This document shows positions 52,297 through 61,763 of a DNA stretch of 64,000 nt, piece by piece (positions within the stretch are counted from its first letter, which is position 1; each line of letters opens with the position of its first letter). A program made the position numbers and the translations under genes. The DNA comes from QHWT01 sp963755695. GTDB lineage: Bacteria > Acidobacteriota > Vicinamibacteria > Vicinamibacterales > 2-12-FULL-66-21. Under the pieces are notes generated by a model. The model searched no databases, had not been told where the DNA came from, and was given only the letters and a program-made list of their open reading frames with translations. The stretch covers positions 2,790,001-2,854,000 of the forward strand of contig CAVWLB010000010.1 in NCBI GenBank assembly GCA_963755695.1. The letters are read 5' to 3'.

Positions 52297-55150
52297 ATGC
52301 CTAGACCGCATCGCCCGGCGCTTCGTCTGTTCATACCGCTTTTGGTTGCGGGATCGATCTGGATCCTGGCAGGGAGACATGTCGCAGCTCGGGGAGGAGC
52401 GTGTCGATCACGTTTCCCGCCGACGGGGCGATTCTCCCGGCAGGACCGGATTTCGCGACCGATGCGCTCGGCGATCCCTGGGACATGAACAACGTGGAAG
52501 ACAACGCCATCGATCCGGCTCAGAGCCAGGGCTGGACGGGGCTCGCGTTTTCCGGCGGCAGGCTTGGCGGAACGACTGCGCTCATCAACGGCACGATCAA
52601 CAACGGGTCGCGCATCCAGCCACTGGCACGCGCCTACTGGAACATCATCAATCCAGGGCGTACGGGACAGCGCTATCCGATCAATTCAGCGGTCTACACG
52701 AAGCTCTCATTCAAGATGAGCTCCACGCGAGGCGACCAGCGCCGCGCGTGTACTGGTTCCAACAGGATCTTGGCGAACCTGGAGATACGCCGGGCTGGCG
52801 CTACGTCGATCCCGTTCTTGCCGACTCCGTCCGGTGACCACATCTTCGTGGTCGATCTCACTCAGTCGCTTGGCGGCGGCTCCCCCTGGCAGGCGCGACT
52901 CGTCAAGGGCTTGAGCCTCTACCCAAACAGCAGTGCCGTCGGCTACCAGGTCTCGTTCGACTGGATTCGGCTGACGACGGCCGACGCGAACGCCGCGTCG
53001 CCGACGCAGCAGATTACCGTGGTCGGGTTGCAGCGGCAATGCGGATATCGATGTGACCGACGCCGCCGGCACCACGTTCCGCGTGGCGAAGGGCGTTGCC
53101 GGAACCTCATTCTCGTGGAAGTACGGCTACCTTCCACCGGGAACCTACACGCTGACGGTGACGTGCGGCGGAGCGTCCGCCACGACAGCAGCTTCACGAT
53201 CAACGCACCTCCTACGATCAAGGTGACATCGCCGGATGAAACCGGCGGCGAGGACTTCGCGACGGCGGTGCTCGGAAATGCCTGGGACATGAGCGACAGC
53301 GCCGACAACCGATATGACGGCGGCGCGACGATTAGAGATCACCTGATCTCGCGCAGCTTCAGTGGCGGTCAGTTCCTTGGCACGAGCGATGGCGTGTCGG
53401 TTGCGACGACGCCGCAAGGGATACCGGTCGGCGATCCTCAGTTGTATGTGCTGTCCAACAACGGCGTGATCGACACGAAGCGATATCGCTATCTGACCTA
53501 CCGGCTGCAGGTCGACCACCCGTACGACCTCGGTCGCGGTTCGGTCGCACGCGTCTTCTGGGGTTCGCAGACCGGTCCCGGCTCGCCGTACAAGCTCACG
53601 ACGTCGAAGGACATCATCGTGTGGCCCGGCATGAACTCCTACACGATCGATCTCGCGAGCCTCTCGACGACGAATGGCGGCCTGGAAACGGGGAATGCGA
53701 CGCCGTGGACCGCAGCCAACGTGCGCCACTTCCGAATCGACCCGTTCGAGTTTGCGCAGCAGGTGGATTTCCACGTTGACTCGGTCAAGCTGGCGGCGAT
53801 TCCGGAGACGGTGAACAACAGCTTCACCATCAGGTTCACCGGGATCCGATCCCGATGTCAGCGACGCGCCGGTCGTGAATCTCTTTTACGCCACCGAACG
53901 CTAACCGGCAAGCGGACTGACGCAGATTGCCAGCATCCCGGCAGGTAACGCCAGTTCGTCTGGAACACGGCCGCGGTACCCGACGGCCTCTACTACATCT
54001 ACGCGAACATCACCGACGGGCGGAACACCACCGGCGGATATGCGTCGGGCCAGGTGCGCGTCACGCACAGCGGGCCGGTCCCGAATCCGCAGATGAACGT
54101 GGACGCACCGGCCAACGGCAACGTGTTCCCGACGTTTACGATCGCGGGATGGGCTGCCGACCTTGGCGCAGAATCGGGCTCGGGCGTCGATGCCGTTCAC
54201 ATCTATGCGTACCCGAACCCGGGCTCGGGCCAGGCGCCGATCTTCCTCGGCGCCGCGAGCTACGGGATCAGCCGATCGGATATCGCTTCGGCGTTCGGAG
54301 CGCAGTTCACCGCATCCGGCTACTCGATGACGGTGAATTCCCTCGCGCCCGGTCCTTATCTGCTCGTGGTCAACGCGCACAGCACGGTGAGCGGCATATT
54401 CCAGCAGGCGACCCGAACGATCACCGTCCAGCCCGGCACCCTGATGGCGATCGACACACCGGCCGCCGGCAGCAGCGTCGCGCAACCATTCGCCTTGTCG
54501 GGTTGGGCTCTCGACATGCAAGCGCCGTCCGGCACCGGCGTGGATACCCTTCACGTGTGGGCGTACCCGAACCCGGGATCGGGCGCTGCGGGAATCTTCG
54601 TGGGCGCGGCGCAGTACGGAATTCCACGGCCGGATGTTGGCGCGGCGTACGGCAGCCGCTTCACGAACTCGGGCTACCGGCTCAACGTCAAGGGGCTCGC
54701 GCCTGGAACGTATCAGTTCACGGTCTACCTTCACAGCACGGCCACCGGCACTTTCCGGACCACTCAAAGCCGGGTGTTGAACGTTGCCAACGCCGTGTCA
54801 GTCTCGGTCGACGCACCGGCCGCGAATTCGTCGCGGACCCCGCCGTTCCTCATTGCTGGCTGGGCATTGGACTTCGCGGCGGCCTCCGGCACGGGCATCG
54901 ACGCCGTCCACGTTTGGGCCTACCCGAATCCAGGATCGGGATTGCCGGCGATGTTCCTGGGAGCCGCGAACTATGGACTGGCCCGAACGGACGTGGGCGC
55001 TGCGTTTGGCGCACAGGTACTCGGCCAGCGGCTACACCCTGAACGTGACCAATCTTACTGGCGGCACCTACGACGTTGCCGTGTTTGCGCACAGTTACCG
55101 TCTCAGGCGCGTTCGGCGCTCCCCGAGTCGTGCGGATCACCGTACCGTAG
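52297..55150 (+). pseudogene. Multiply frameshifted secreted multi-domain protein
   Basis: A signal peptide (LRLFIPLLVAGSIWILAGRHVAA) begins at ATG 52297, but the homologous sequence then jumps between frames. Shifts are near 52,395, 52,735, 52,800, 53,035, 53,180, 53,840-53,945, 55,015 and 55,100. Stitched together, the product has two related N-terminal domains (each starting near DFATDALGDPWDM or DFATAVLGNAWDM). A domain with PPGTYTLTVTCGG and one with WNTAAVPDGLYYIYANITDG follow, and then three modules of the GWAxDxxAxxGTGVDxxHVW type shared with the sugar dehydrogenase. The residues stay well conserved in every frame, so the shifts are recent or are sequence errors. It may bind glycans outside the cell. 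Confidence 0.7.
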
Positions 55151-55173
55151 CGAGGGTGAGATCGAGAAGCGCT

Positions 55174-56523
55174 TCAGGCTTGCGCTGGTGCTGGAGCCCG
55201 ACGTGGCTTGCGAAACGCCATGATCAGTTCGCCTCTGAGGATGTAACGCGCGTCTTCGAACGTGAATCCCTTGCCTTCGAAGAGCGCCCTCAGCTCGTCG
55301 TAGGTGTAGTGCGCGATGTGCTCGTCGGCATAACCGCCAGGAACCATGCCGTACAGTCTTTCCATCGCGACCCATTCCCAGTGATCGTAGTCGGGCGTAC
55401 CCAACACGAGCCGTCCGCCAGGCGCCAGCACGCGAACGAGTTCAGAGAGAATCAGCGAGGTCTTCGGGACGTGCTCGATCACCTGTGAGCAGAGCACGCA
55501 GGGAAACGATTCGTCGGGAAACGGCAGGCTGAAGCCCGACGCGTGAACCAGCGGCCGATTGAACCGGCGCGCATATCGTAACTTGCGGAGGAGAATGTCA
55601 ACCGCCACGCTGCCGCGCGGCAGCGCGCCGATGATCCGGCTCGATCCGCAGCCCACGTCCAGCACCGGACCCTGCCCTGCCACGAGCTCCGTCACATAGC
55701 GAAACCGGCTTCGCTGCCAGAAGCGCTGAAGCGGAATCCGGCTATCGTGCGCGCGATCGTCGTAATCAGCGGCGAGTATTGAATTGCGCAGCTTCCACAG
55801 GCTGCTGAACGTCCTGAGGCAGGCCCGACCGACGCGCATGACCCGCGCGTGCGAGCTTCCATGCTGACGCGGCTCGTAGGTAAAGGGTACTTCCTGGACC
55901 TGCCACCCCTCGGCGTAGGCCCTGACCACGATTTGCTGCAGGATGTCGAAATCGCGCGCCGAGAACGTCTGCCCGGTGACGACGGCTCGCTTATAGAGAC
56001 GAAAACCGCTCGACAAGTCGCGGATCGGGACATCGAGCCCGACGCTGAAGAACCAGTTCAGCACCCGGCTCAATGCATACCGCGAGAAAGGCATGTGAGC
56101 GCGTCCGCCGCGCACGTATCGCGAGGCAATGGTGACGTCGGCGTTCTGACGGCTTTTCCAGAGATTCTCGACCACGTCCGGTGGATGCGACGTATCCGCG
56201 TCCATCGTCAGGATGAAATCGCCGCGCGCGCGGGCGAATCCGGCAATCAGCGCTCCGCCGTATCCAGGTTCGGACTGCTCGATAATCGTCGCCCCGGCTT
56301 CAGCAGCCACGGCCCGCGACCGCTCGTCGGCGCCGCGGGTGACGACGAGGATCTCGCCGTCGATGCCGAGCACGCGAAGAAGGTCCCGGAGCTGGGGAAG
56401 CAGGACTGCCAGATTCTCCGCTTCGTTCAGAGCGGGAATCACGACGGAGAGGTCGAGTCGTGATTGAGGGTGGGAGCTCGCCGTTCGGTCTTCCGTCGGC
56501 TCCATTACGGTCGCGTCGTGCAT
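55174..56523 (-). CDS. Fusion of GT2 glycosyltransferase and SAM methyltransferase
   Basis: Residues about 20-240 resemble polyprenyl-phosphate glycosyltransferases (DPM1/Ppm type): DLSVVIPALNEAENLAVLLPQL, the DxD in FILTMDADTSHPPDVV, then RDLSSGFRLYKR and QEVPFTYEPRQHGSS. Residues about 265-445 are a class I methyltransferase (GPVLDVGCGSSRIIGALP, FPDESFPCVLCSQVIEHVP, LVLGTPDYDHWEW). Both halves look complete. ATG 56523 is chosen; an in-frame GTG at 56544 would add seven residues. A TATAAT lies upstream on this strand. The product may link glycan transfer and methylation. Confidence 0.83.
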   Translation of the reverse strand: MHDATVMEPTEDRTASSHPQSRLDLSVVIPALNEAENLAVLLPQLRDLLRVLGIDGEILVVTRGADERSRAVAAEAGATIIEQSEPGYGGALIAGFARARGDFILTMDADTSHPPDVVENLWKSRQNADVTIASRYVRGGRAHMPFSRYALSRVLNWFFSVGLDVPIRDLSSGFRLYKRAVVTGQTFSARDFDILQQIVVRAYAEGWQVQEVPFTYEPRQHGSSHARVMRVGRACLRTFSSLWKLRNSILAADYDDRAHDSRIPLQRFWQRSRFRYVTELVAGQGPVLDVGCGSSRIIGALPRGSVAVDILLRKLRYARRFNRPLVHASGFSLPFPDESFPCVLCSQVIEHVPKTSLILSELVRVLAPGGRLVLGTPDYDHWEWVAMERLYGMVPGGYADEHIAHYTYDELRALFEGKGFTFEDARYILRGELIMAFRKPRRAPAPAQA

Positions 56524-56564
56524 GCGTGGAATGTGAGGCTGCACCGAAGGGCGTAAAACTAAAG

Positions 56565-56570
56565 ATTATA
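56565..56570 (-). promoter_or_regulatory. Candidate -10 box for the GT2-methyltransferase gene
   Basis: On the minus strand TATAAT occupies 56,570-56,565, about 42 nt before ATG 56523, within the only AT-rich patch of the divergent gap. A TTGACA directly abuts it without a spacer, so it cannot serve as the -35. No other good -35 was seen. Confidence 0.35.
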
Positions 56571-56695
56571 TGTCAACTGGCTCGTGCCTCACGCGACCTG
56601 ACCACATCGATCCGGCCTCCGAGCGAGAGCCGTCGTGTAAGATTTGAAAGCGCCGCGTTGCTCTGGAATACGCCGATCGACGCGTCACACCTGGA

Positions 56696-59600
56696 TTGTC
56701 GGTGATCAGCAGAGAACCATCTGAAACAGGCCAACGTGTCCTGTGCGTGCTCGACACGCCCGCCGGCGGGAGCTCGGCCGTCACGCAGGTGCTGTTCGGC
56801 AGCGGCTCCCCCCCTCTGTCCCGCATTCCGTCTGACGCTCCTACGAAAGAGGCAGTACGGCCGGAGCAGACGGATCCGCTGACGCGCATCAACGACGCGA
56901 TTCTTGGCCGACTTGGCGGCTCCTGGCACGAACCGCCGGTGTTTCCCGAGGGCTGGCAGCTGCGGCCGGAGATGGACGACCTCCGATCCGAAGCGTCAGC
57001 GCTGATTCTTCGCGAGTCTGGTCACGCACGGCCGTGGTGTTTGGATGACCCGCGCGTCGCGCTGACGCTGCCATTCTGGCAGGCACTGCTCCCGGAGATG
57101 TCCTTCCTGGTCTGGATTCGGAATCCGGTTGACGTCGCCGCCGCACTTCACCGATCCCGCGGATTCGGCCCGGCAAAGGCAACGGCGCTGTGGCTGGCCT
57201 ATTCAGCCGCAGCCATTGCCGGGAGCGCCGGCCGCAGGCACCTTGTGATTTGGCACGAAGACTTTCTGTCGAATACACAGCAAACGATCGAGCGCTGTGC
57301 GCGGTTCGCACAACTGCGCGTGCCGGTGGACGCCGCAAACATGATGGGAAGGCTCGAGGAGAACCGACCGGAAACCGTTGCAACGGTAGAGGGCGCGCTG
57401 AACGCTGACACAATCGATCCAATCACGAGACTGTTCTACCCGGTGCTCAGCAGAGAACACGGAGCGGAGCAGCTCTCGAAGCCACTCGTGGAGGCCGCTC
57501 GTGCCGCCACGATCGCATTTCAGCGCGCCTCGCAGATTGAGCGAGAGGTTTCCGGCGGGCGTCAGCCGGCGGTCCGGCAGGACTTGGTCATCGACGAATT
57601 ACAACAGCACGCGCGAGACCTCGAACGGGATGCCGTGACGGCGCGGCGCGAGCTTGCCCGGCTCACTTCGAGTGCCACCTTTCGGATCGTCGAACGGATT
57701 CGGGATACCAGCTATCGCGCAGCTCCTCCCGGAACGATCCGTGGGCGTGCGGTCAGCTTCGCTTTCCGGCGGCTGCGCGAGGGTCGCCGCGCCCGTCTCG
57801 TGAACCGAGTGCGCTTCAGCCTTCTGCTGCCCGTTGACGACGCCGCCTCCGACGAACTAATCCTCACGATTCGCTCGGTGCTGCATCAATCAGATCGTGG
57901 CTGGCAGCTGATTCTGACGGGGCCGCCAACGGCGGACGTCCGCGACATTCTCCCCGCCGATCCACGAGTACTGGTGATGCCTGCGGGGGGCGGCGACGGC
58001 GCGGCGCGCCTGAACGCGGCGCTGAACCGCGCGCGCGGCGTGTTTGTCGGCGTCTTAGCGGCTGGCGACGAGCTCACGCCTGACGCGTTGAAAACGATGC
58101 GTCGCGCGACCAATGGCCGGCGTGTTGACGTTGTCTACTCCGATGAAGAGGCGCGGCCGACGATCGACTCCCCCGCCAGCGTGATCGCAAAGCCAGACTG
58201 GTCGCCCGAACTGCTGCTCGCCTACCCCTATACCGGACGACTCTGCTTGTTCCGGACCGGGATCGTCGGTCAGCTCGGAGGCTGGCGTTCCTCGACGCTT
58301 GCCGCGGAAGACTATGAACTGGTGCTGGCGGCTGGCCGGCATAACCTCCGCATCGGACGTGTGATGCACACGCTCTATCGCCGCGCAAGGCCGCTCGCCA
58401 CGCTGATGCGGTCTGAAGCGGCTCTCAAAGCGAGAACGACTGCACTCGAAGCGCATTTCGCCGCGGCTGGCGCGAGCGGGAGCGTGGCAGCCGAAGAAGG
58501 ACCCGCCGGTCTTCGAGTGCGATGGTCGCACGAGACCGCTCCACTGGTCAGCATTGTGATTGCGACGCGCGATCGGCTGAATCTGCTGCGGACGTGCATT
58601 GAGAGTATCGAGGCGCGCACGCAATACCGGCGGTACGAGATCGTCATTGTCGACAATGGCAGCGTCGAGCCGGACACGCTCGACTACCTCGAGAAATGCG
58701 GTCATCAGGTGGTGCGATGTGCAGGGCCATTCAATTTCTCGCGGATCAACAACGTCGGGGCGCGTGAGGCATCCGGCGAATTCGTCGTGTTCCTCAACAA
58801 CGACACGGAGGTGATCACGCCCGACTGGCTCGAGGCGATGATCGAGTGGGCGCACCAGCCGGCGATCGCCTGCGTTGGCGCCAAACTGCTCTTTGGCGAC
58901 GGCCGTGTGCAGCATGCCGGTGTGGTCCTCCACGACGGCTCCGCGTACCACAACGGATACGGGATGCGCGTTGGCATGGCCAACTGGTTCGACATCGAGC
59001 TGGTGCGGAATTTCAGCGCGGTGACCGCTGCCTGCCTGATGATCCGCCGGGAGCTCTTTCTCAGCGTGGGCGGTTTCGACGAAAGCTTCCCGGTAGCCTA
59101 CAACGACGTCGAGTTCTGCGTACGCCTACGCCGGTGTGGATATCGCCACGTCTATACGCCCTATGCGGTGTTGAACCATCACGAATCGGCGAGCCGCGCG
59201 CCCGGCGTCGCCGACGCAGAAGGTAAACAGCTGCGCGCCGTCATCGGGCGTCTGCTCTGGCACGACCCCTATTGCCCGAGAACGCAGCAGTTGGCCCCGA
59301 CGCGCTGGCTGTCTCACACGCGCGGCGCCAGAGCCGTCAACCGCGTGATCCGGGTGACCACGCGCGGCGTCAACGTGGTGCGCGGCTCCATCTGGAAGCG
59401 GCGATCCTTCCAGGCGCTCGACGTCAAACACACCCTGGATGCGACGGCGACTGAGTCAATCCGGTGGATCGACGGCGTCACGATCGCCGGTGAATTCCGG
59501 ATTGCGTTGTTCATGCATCCGGTCGCCAGCCGAACCTTCCTGGTCACGGTGCCGCCCCACGGGCGATTCCACGCATGGCTGGCCTTGCAGCCCGATGTCT

Positions 59601-60085
59601 GGGACAAGAACAAGACGGGCGCGTCATTCCGCGTCACGGTCGCGAACGGAAGGACCCGGACGCGCCAGTGGACGATCAACCCGCACCGGATTGTGCGTCA
59701 TCGGCGGTGGGTACCCGTGAGCCTCCCGCTGAGCCGCTTCGCCGGACAGCAGGTGGAACTGACGCTCGCCACCATGCTCCCGCCGGGGGGCAAGCCAGCC
59801 CATGCCTGGGCGCTCTGGGGAGATCCGGCGATCCTGGAACGGCGCTCGATGAGAACAGTGATCGACAAGGAGTGGCATCTCCTCAGAGATCTTGGCGTGA
59901 AGGGGGCACTCGCGCGGTACAACCACCTGCTGCGGGGGCAGGGTACCCATCTCGACATCGTCTACGATGCCTGGATTCAGCAACGGCTGCGTGCCGCATC
60001 CGAAGCGTCCCATGTCGAGGCAGTACCTGCGCTCGCTGAAACGACAGCCGCGCATCAGCGTCATCACGCCGGTCTACAACACTGA
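56696..60085 (+). CDS. Sulfotransferase-like and tandem GT2 multi-domain protein
   Basis: The 1129-aa protein has at least four parts. Residues about 10-290 resemble sulfotransferases (VLCVLDTPAGGSSAVTQVLF in the PAPS-loop position; FLVWIRNPVDVAAALHRSRG as 3'-phosphate site). Residues about 370-600 are a diverged GT2 domain (VDVVYSDEEARPTID). Residues about 610-860 are a well-conserved GT2 domain (VSIVIATRDRLNLLRTCIESI, VVFLNNDTEVITPDW, YNDVEFCVRLRRCGYRHVY). A beta-rich segment follows (FLVTVPPHGRFHAWLALQPD). The proposed start is TTG 56696, with GTG 56702 as the alternative. Its end overlaps the next GT2 gene; see the finding on a split protein. Confidence 0.78.
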   Translation: MSVISREPSETGQRVLCVLDTPAGGSSAVTQVLFGSGSPPLSRIPSDAPTKEAVRPEQTDPLTRINDAILGRLGGSWHEPPVFPEGWQLRPEMDDLRSEASALILRESGHARPWCLDDPRVALTLPFWQALLPEMSFLVWIRNPVDVAAALHRSRGFGPAKATALWLAYSAAAIAGSAGRRHLVIWHEDFLSNTQQTIERCARFAQLRVPVDAANMMGRLEENRPETVATVEGALNADTIDPITRLFYPVLSREHGAEQLSKPLVEAARAATIAFQRASQIEREVSGGRQPAVRQDLVIDELQQHARDLERDAVTARRELARLTSSATFRIVERIRDTSYRAAPPGTIRGRAVSFAFRRLREGRRARLVNRVRFSLLLPVDDAASDELILTIRSVLHQSDRGWQLILTGPPTADVRDILPADPRVLVMPAGGGDGAARLNAALNRARGVFVGVLAAGDELTPDALKTMRRATNGRRVDVVYSDEEARPTIDSPASVIAKPDWSPELLLAYPYTGRLCLFRTGIVGQLGGWRSSTLAAEDYELVLAAGRHNLRIGRVMHTLYRRARPLATLMRSEAALKARTTALEAHFAAAGASGSVAAEEGPAGLRVRWSHETAPLVSIVIATRDRLNLLRTCIESIEARTQYRRYEIVIVDNGSVEPDTLDYLEKCGHQVVRCAGPFNFSRINNVGAREASGEFVVFLNNDTEVITPDWLEAMIEWAHQPAIACVGAKLLFGDGRVQHAGVVLHDGSAYHNGYGMRVGMANWFDIELVRNFSAVTAACLMIRRELFLSVGGFDESFPVAYNDVEFCVRLRRCGYRHVYTPYAVLNHHESASRAPGVADAEGKQLRAVIGRLLWHDPYCPRTQQLAPTRWLSHTRGARAVNRVIRVTTRGVNVVRGSIWKRRSFQALDVKHTLDATATESIRWIDGVTIAGEFRIALFMHPVASRTFLVTVPPHGRFHAWLALQPDVWDKNKTGASFRVTVANGRTRTRQWTINPHRIVRHRRWVPVSLPLSRFAGQQVELTLATMLPPGGKPAHAWALWGDPAILERRSMRTVIDKEWHLLRDLGVKGALARYNHLLRGQGTHLDIVYDAWIQQRLRAASEASHVEAVPALAETTAAHQRHHAGLQH

Positions 60086-61661
60086 ACCGGTGTGGCTCAG
60101 GCGCACGGTCGCATCGGTCCGTGCACAGACCTATCCCCACTGGCAGCTCTGCCTGGCGGACGACGGTTCGACGAGAGCGGATACCCGCGAGGCGCTGGAT
60201 GAAGTCGAAGCGCTGGACGGGCGCATCACGGTGGTGCGCAACGCCCGGAACGGCGGGATCTCGGCCGCCTCGAACGCCGCGCTCGATCGCGCCACCGGAG
60301 AGTTCGTCGCGCTGCTCGATCACGACGACGAGCTCGCGCCAAACGCCCTGCTCGAAGTCGCCCGGATGCTCGACGCCCATCCCGATGCCGATGTCGTCTA
60401 CTCCGATGAGGACAAACTGGAGTTGGATGGCAGGCACGTCGAGCCGTTCTTCAAGCCCGACTGGTCGCCGGACTATCTCCGCTCGTCGATGTACATCGGC
60501 CATCTCACAGCGTATCGACGATCGATTGTCGAAGAGGCGGGCAGGTTCCGTCCGGAGTTCGACGGATCCCAGGATTACGACCTCGCGCTGCGCGTGACGG
60601 AGCGAACCGATCGCATTCACCACATTCCGAAGATCCTGTATCACTGGCGAAAGATCCCCGGGTCCGCGGCAGGGCAGGTCGACGCAAAACCGTGGGGAAT
60701 CAATGCCGCGCGGCGTGCATTGAGGGATCACGTGGGGCGGCTGCCGATTCGGGCGACGGTTCATGAAGACCCCGGCAACGGGCTCTGGCGGGTCAAGTAC
60801 GACATCGTGGGAGAACCGCTGGTCTCGATCATCATCCCGACGGCCGGTCGCATTACCCGCATCGGGGGACGGATGCGTGACATGCCGCTGGCGTGTATCC
60901 GCAGCATCGTCGAGCGAACGGCCTACCGCAACTACGAGCTGGTCGTCGTCGACGACGGGTGGCTGTCGAGTGAGCTGCTGGAATACCTCGGCACGGTTCC
61001 GCACCGGCGCATCGTGTATGCGCCGACGGCGTCGTTCAATTTCGCCGCCAAGATCAATTTCTCCTGCCGTCACGCGAGCGGCCAACATTTGCTGCTCCTC
61101 AATGACGACACTGAGGTGATCTCCGGGGAATGGCTGACGGCAATGCTCGAGTTCTCGCAGCAGCGCGACATCGGCGCAGTGGGCGCCAAGCTTCTCTATC
61201 CCGATGGCAGCCTGCAGCACGTCGGGGTCGTCCTGGGGATCGGCGGCGGCGCGTGCCACGTTCTCAACGGGCAGCCGGCCAACTCCGCGGGCTACTTCGG
61301 CAGCGCGCTGGTGATCAGAAACTATTCGGCGGTGACGGCCGCGTGCTGCATGACGCGCCGAGACGTGTTCGAGGAGCTCGGCGGATTCGACGAGCGCTTC
61401 GCCACCGACTTCAACGACGTCGATTACTGCTTGCGCGTGCGCGCGCACGGCTATCGAATCGTGTCGACCCCCTTCGCCCAGCTCTATCACTATGAAGGGG
61501 CGAGCTTCGGCAGCCGCGAGCACGTGGTCAACCCCGCGGAAGTGAGTGCGCTCAGCGAACGATGGGGATCAGTGATCGCGGCGGATCCCTTCTACAATGT
61601 CAATCTCACGCGTTCCTCGCTGGACTATCGACTCCGCCTCGACGCAGAAGAGATCACCTAA
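60012..61661 (+). CDS. Tandem-domain GT2 glycosyltransferase
   Basis: Two GT2 domains. The first starts RISVITPVYNTEPVWLRRTVASVRAQTYPHW with EFVALLDHDDELAPNALLEV and VVYSDEDKLELDG. The second starts VSIIIPTAGRITRIGG, with LLLLNDDTEVISGEWLTAM and DFNDVDYCLRVRAHGYRIV. ATG 60012 lies 74 nt inside the previous gene. In this family the segment DAWIQQRL (end of the previous gene) normally precedes the ISVITPVYNT strand in the same protein, so the two ORFs may be one protein cut by a frameshift. Confidence 0.85.
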   Translation: MSRQYLRSLKRQPRISVITPVYNTEPVWLRRTVASVRAQTYPHWQLCLADDGSTRADTREALDEVEALDGRITVVRNARNGGISAASNAALDRATGEFVALLDHDDELAPNALLEVARMLDAHPDADVVYSDEDKLELDGRHVEPFFKPDWSPDYLRSSMYIGHLTAYRRSIVEEAGRFRPEFDGSQDYDLALRVTERTDRIHHIPKILYHWRKIPGSAAGQVDAKPWGINAARRALRDHVGRLPIRATVHEDPGNGLWRVKYDIVGEPLVSIIIPTAGRITRIGGRMRDMPLACIRSIVERTAYRNYELVVVDDGWLSSELLEYLGTVPHRRIVYAPTASFNFAAKINFSCRHASGQHLLLLNDDTEVISGEWLTAMLEFSQQRDIGAVGAKLLYPDGSLQHVGVVLGIGGGACHVLNGQPANSAGYFGSALVIRNYSAVTAACCMTRRDVFEELGGFDERFATDFNDVDYCLRVRAHGYRIVSTPFAQLYHYEGASFGSREHVVNPAEVSALSERWGSVIAADPFYNVNLTRSSLDYRLRLDAEEIT

Positions 61662-61763
61662 TCCGGCCACCTGACTCCCCGCACGCCGTCTGGGTCCACG
61701 GTGATCGCTGTGACATGACGACGACGGCTCGTGATTCAGTGAGCGACCTGACAAGCAACGCTT

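Noticed and set aside
56565..56576. TTGACA next to TATAAT as a full promoter on the minus strand
   Set aside because: The two hexamers abut without the needed spacer of about 17 nt. Only the -10 is kept, at low confidence.
59940..60085. Programmed -1 or +1 frameshift joining the two GT2 genes
   Set aside because: No slippery heptamer, stem-loop or strong internal Shine-Dalgarno was seen near the junction. Mutation or sequence error is simpler.
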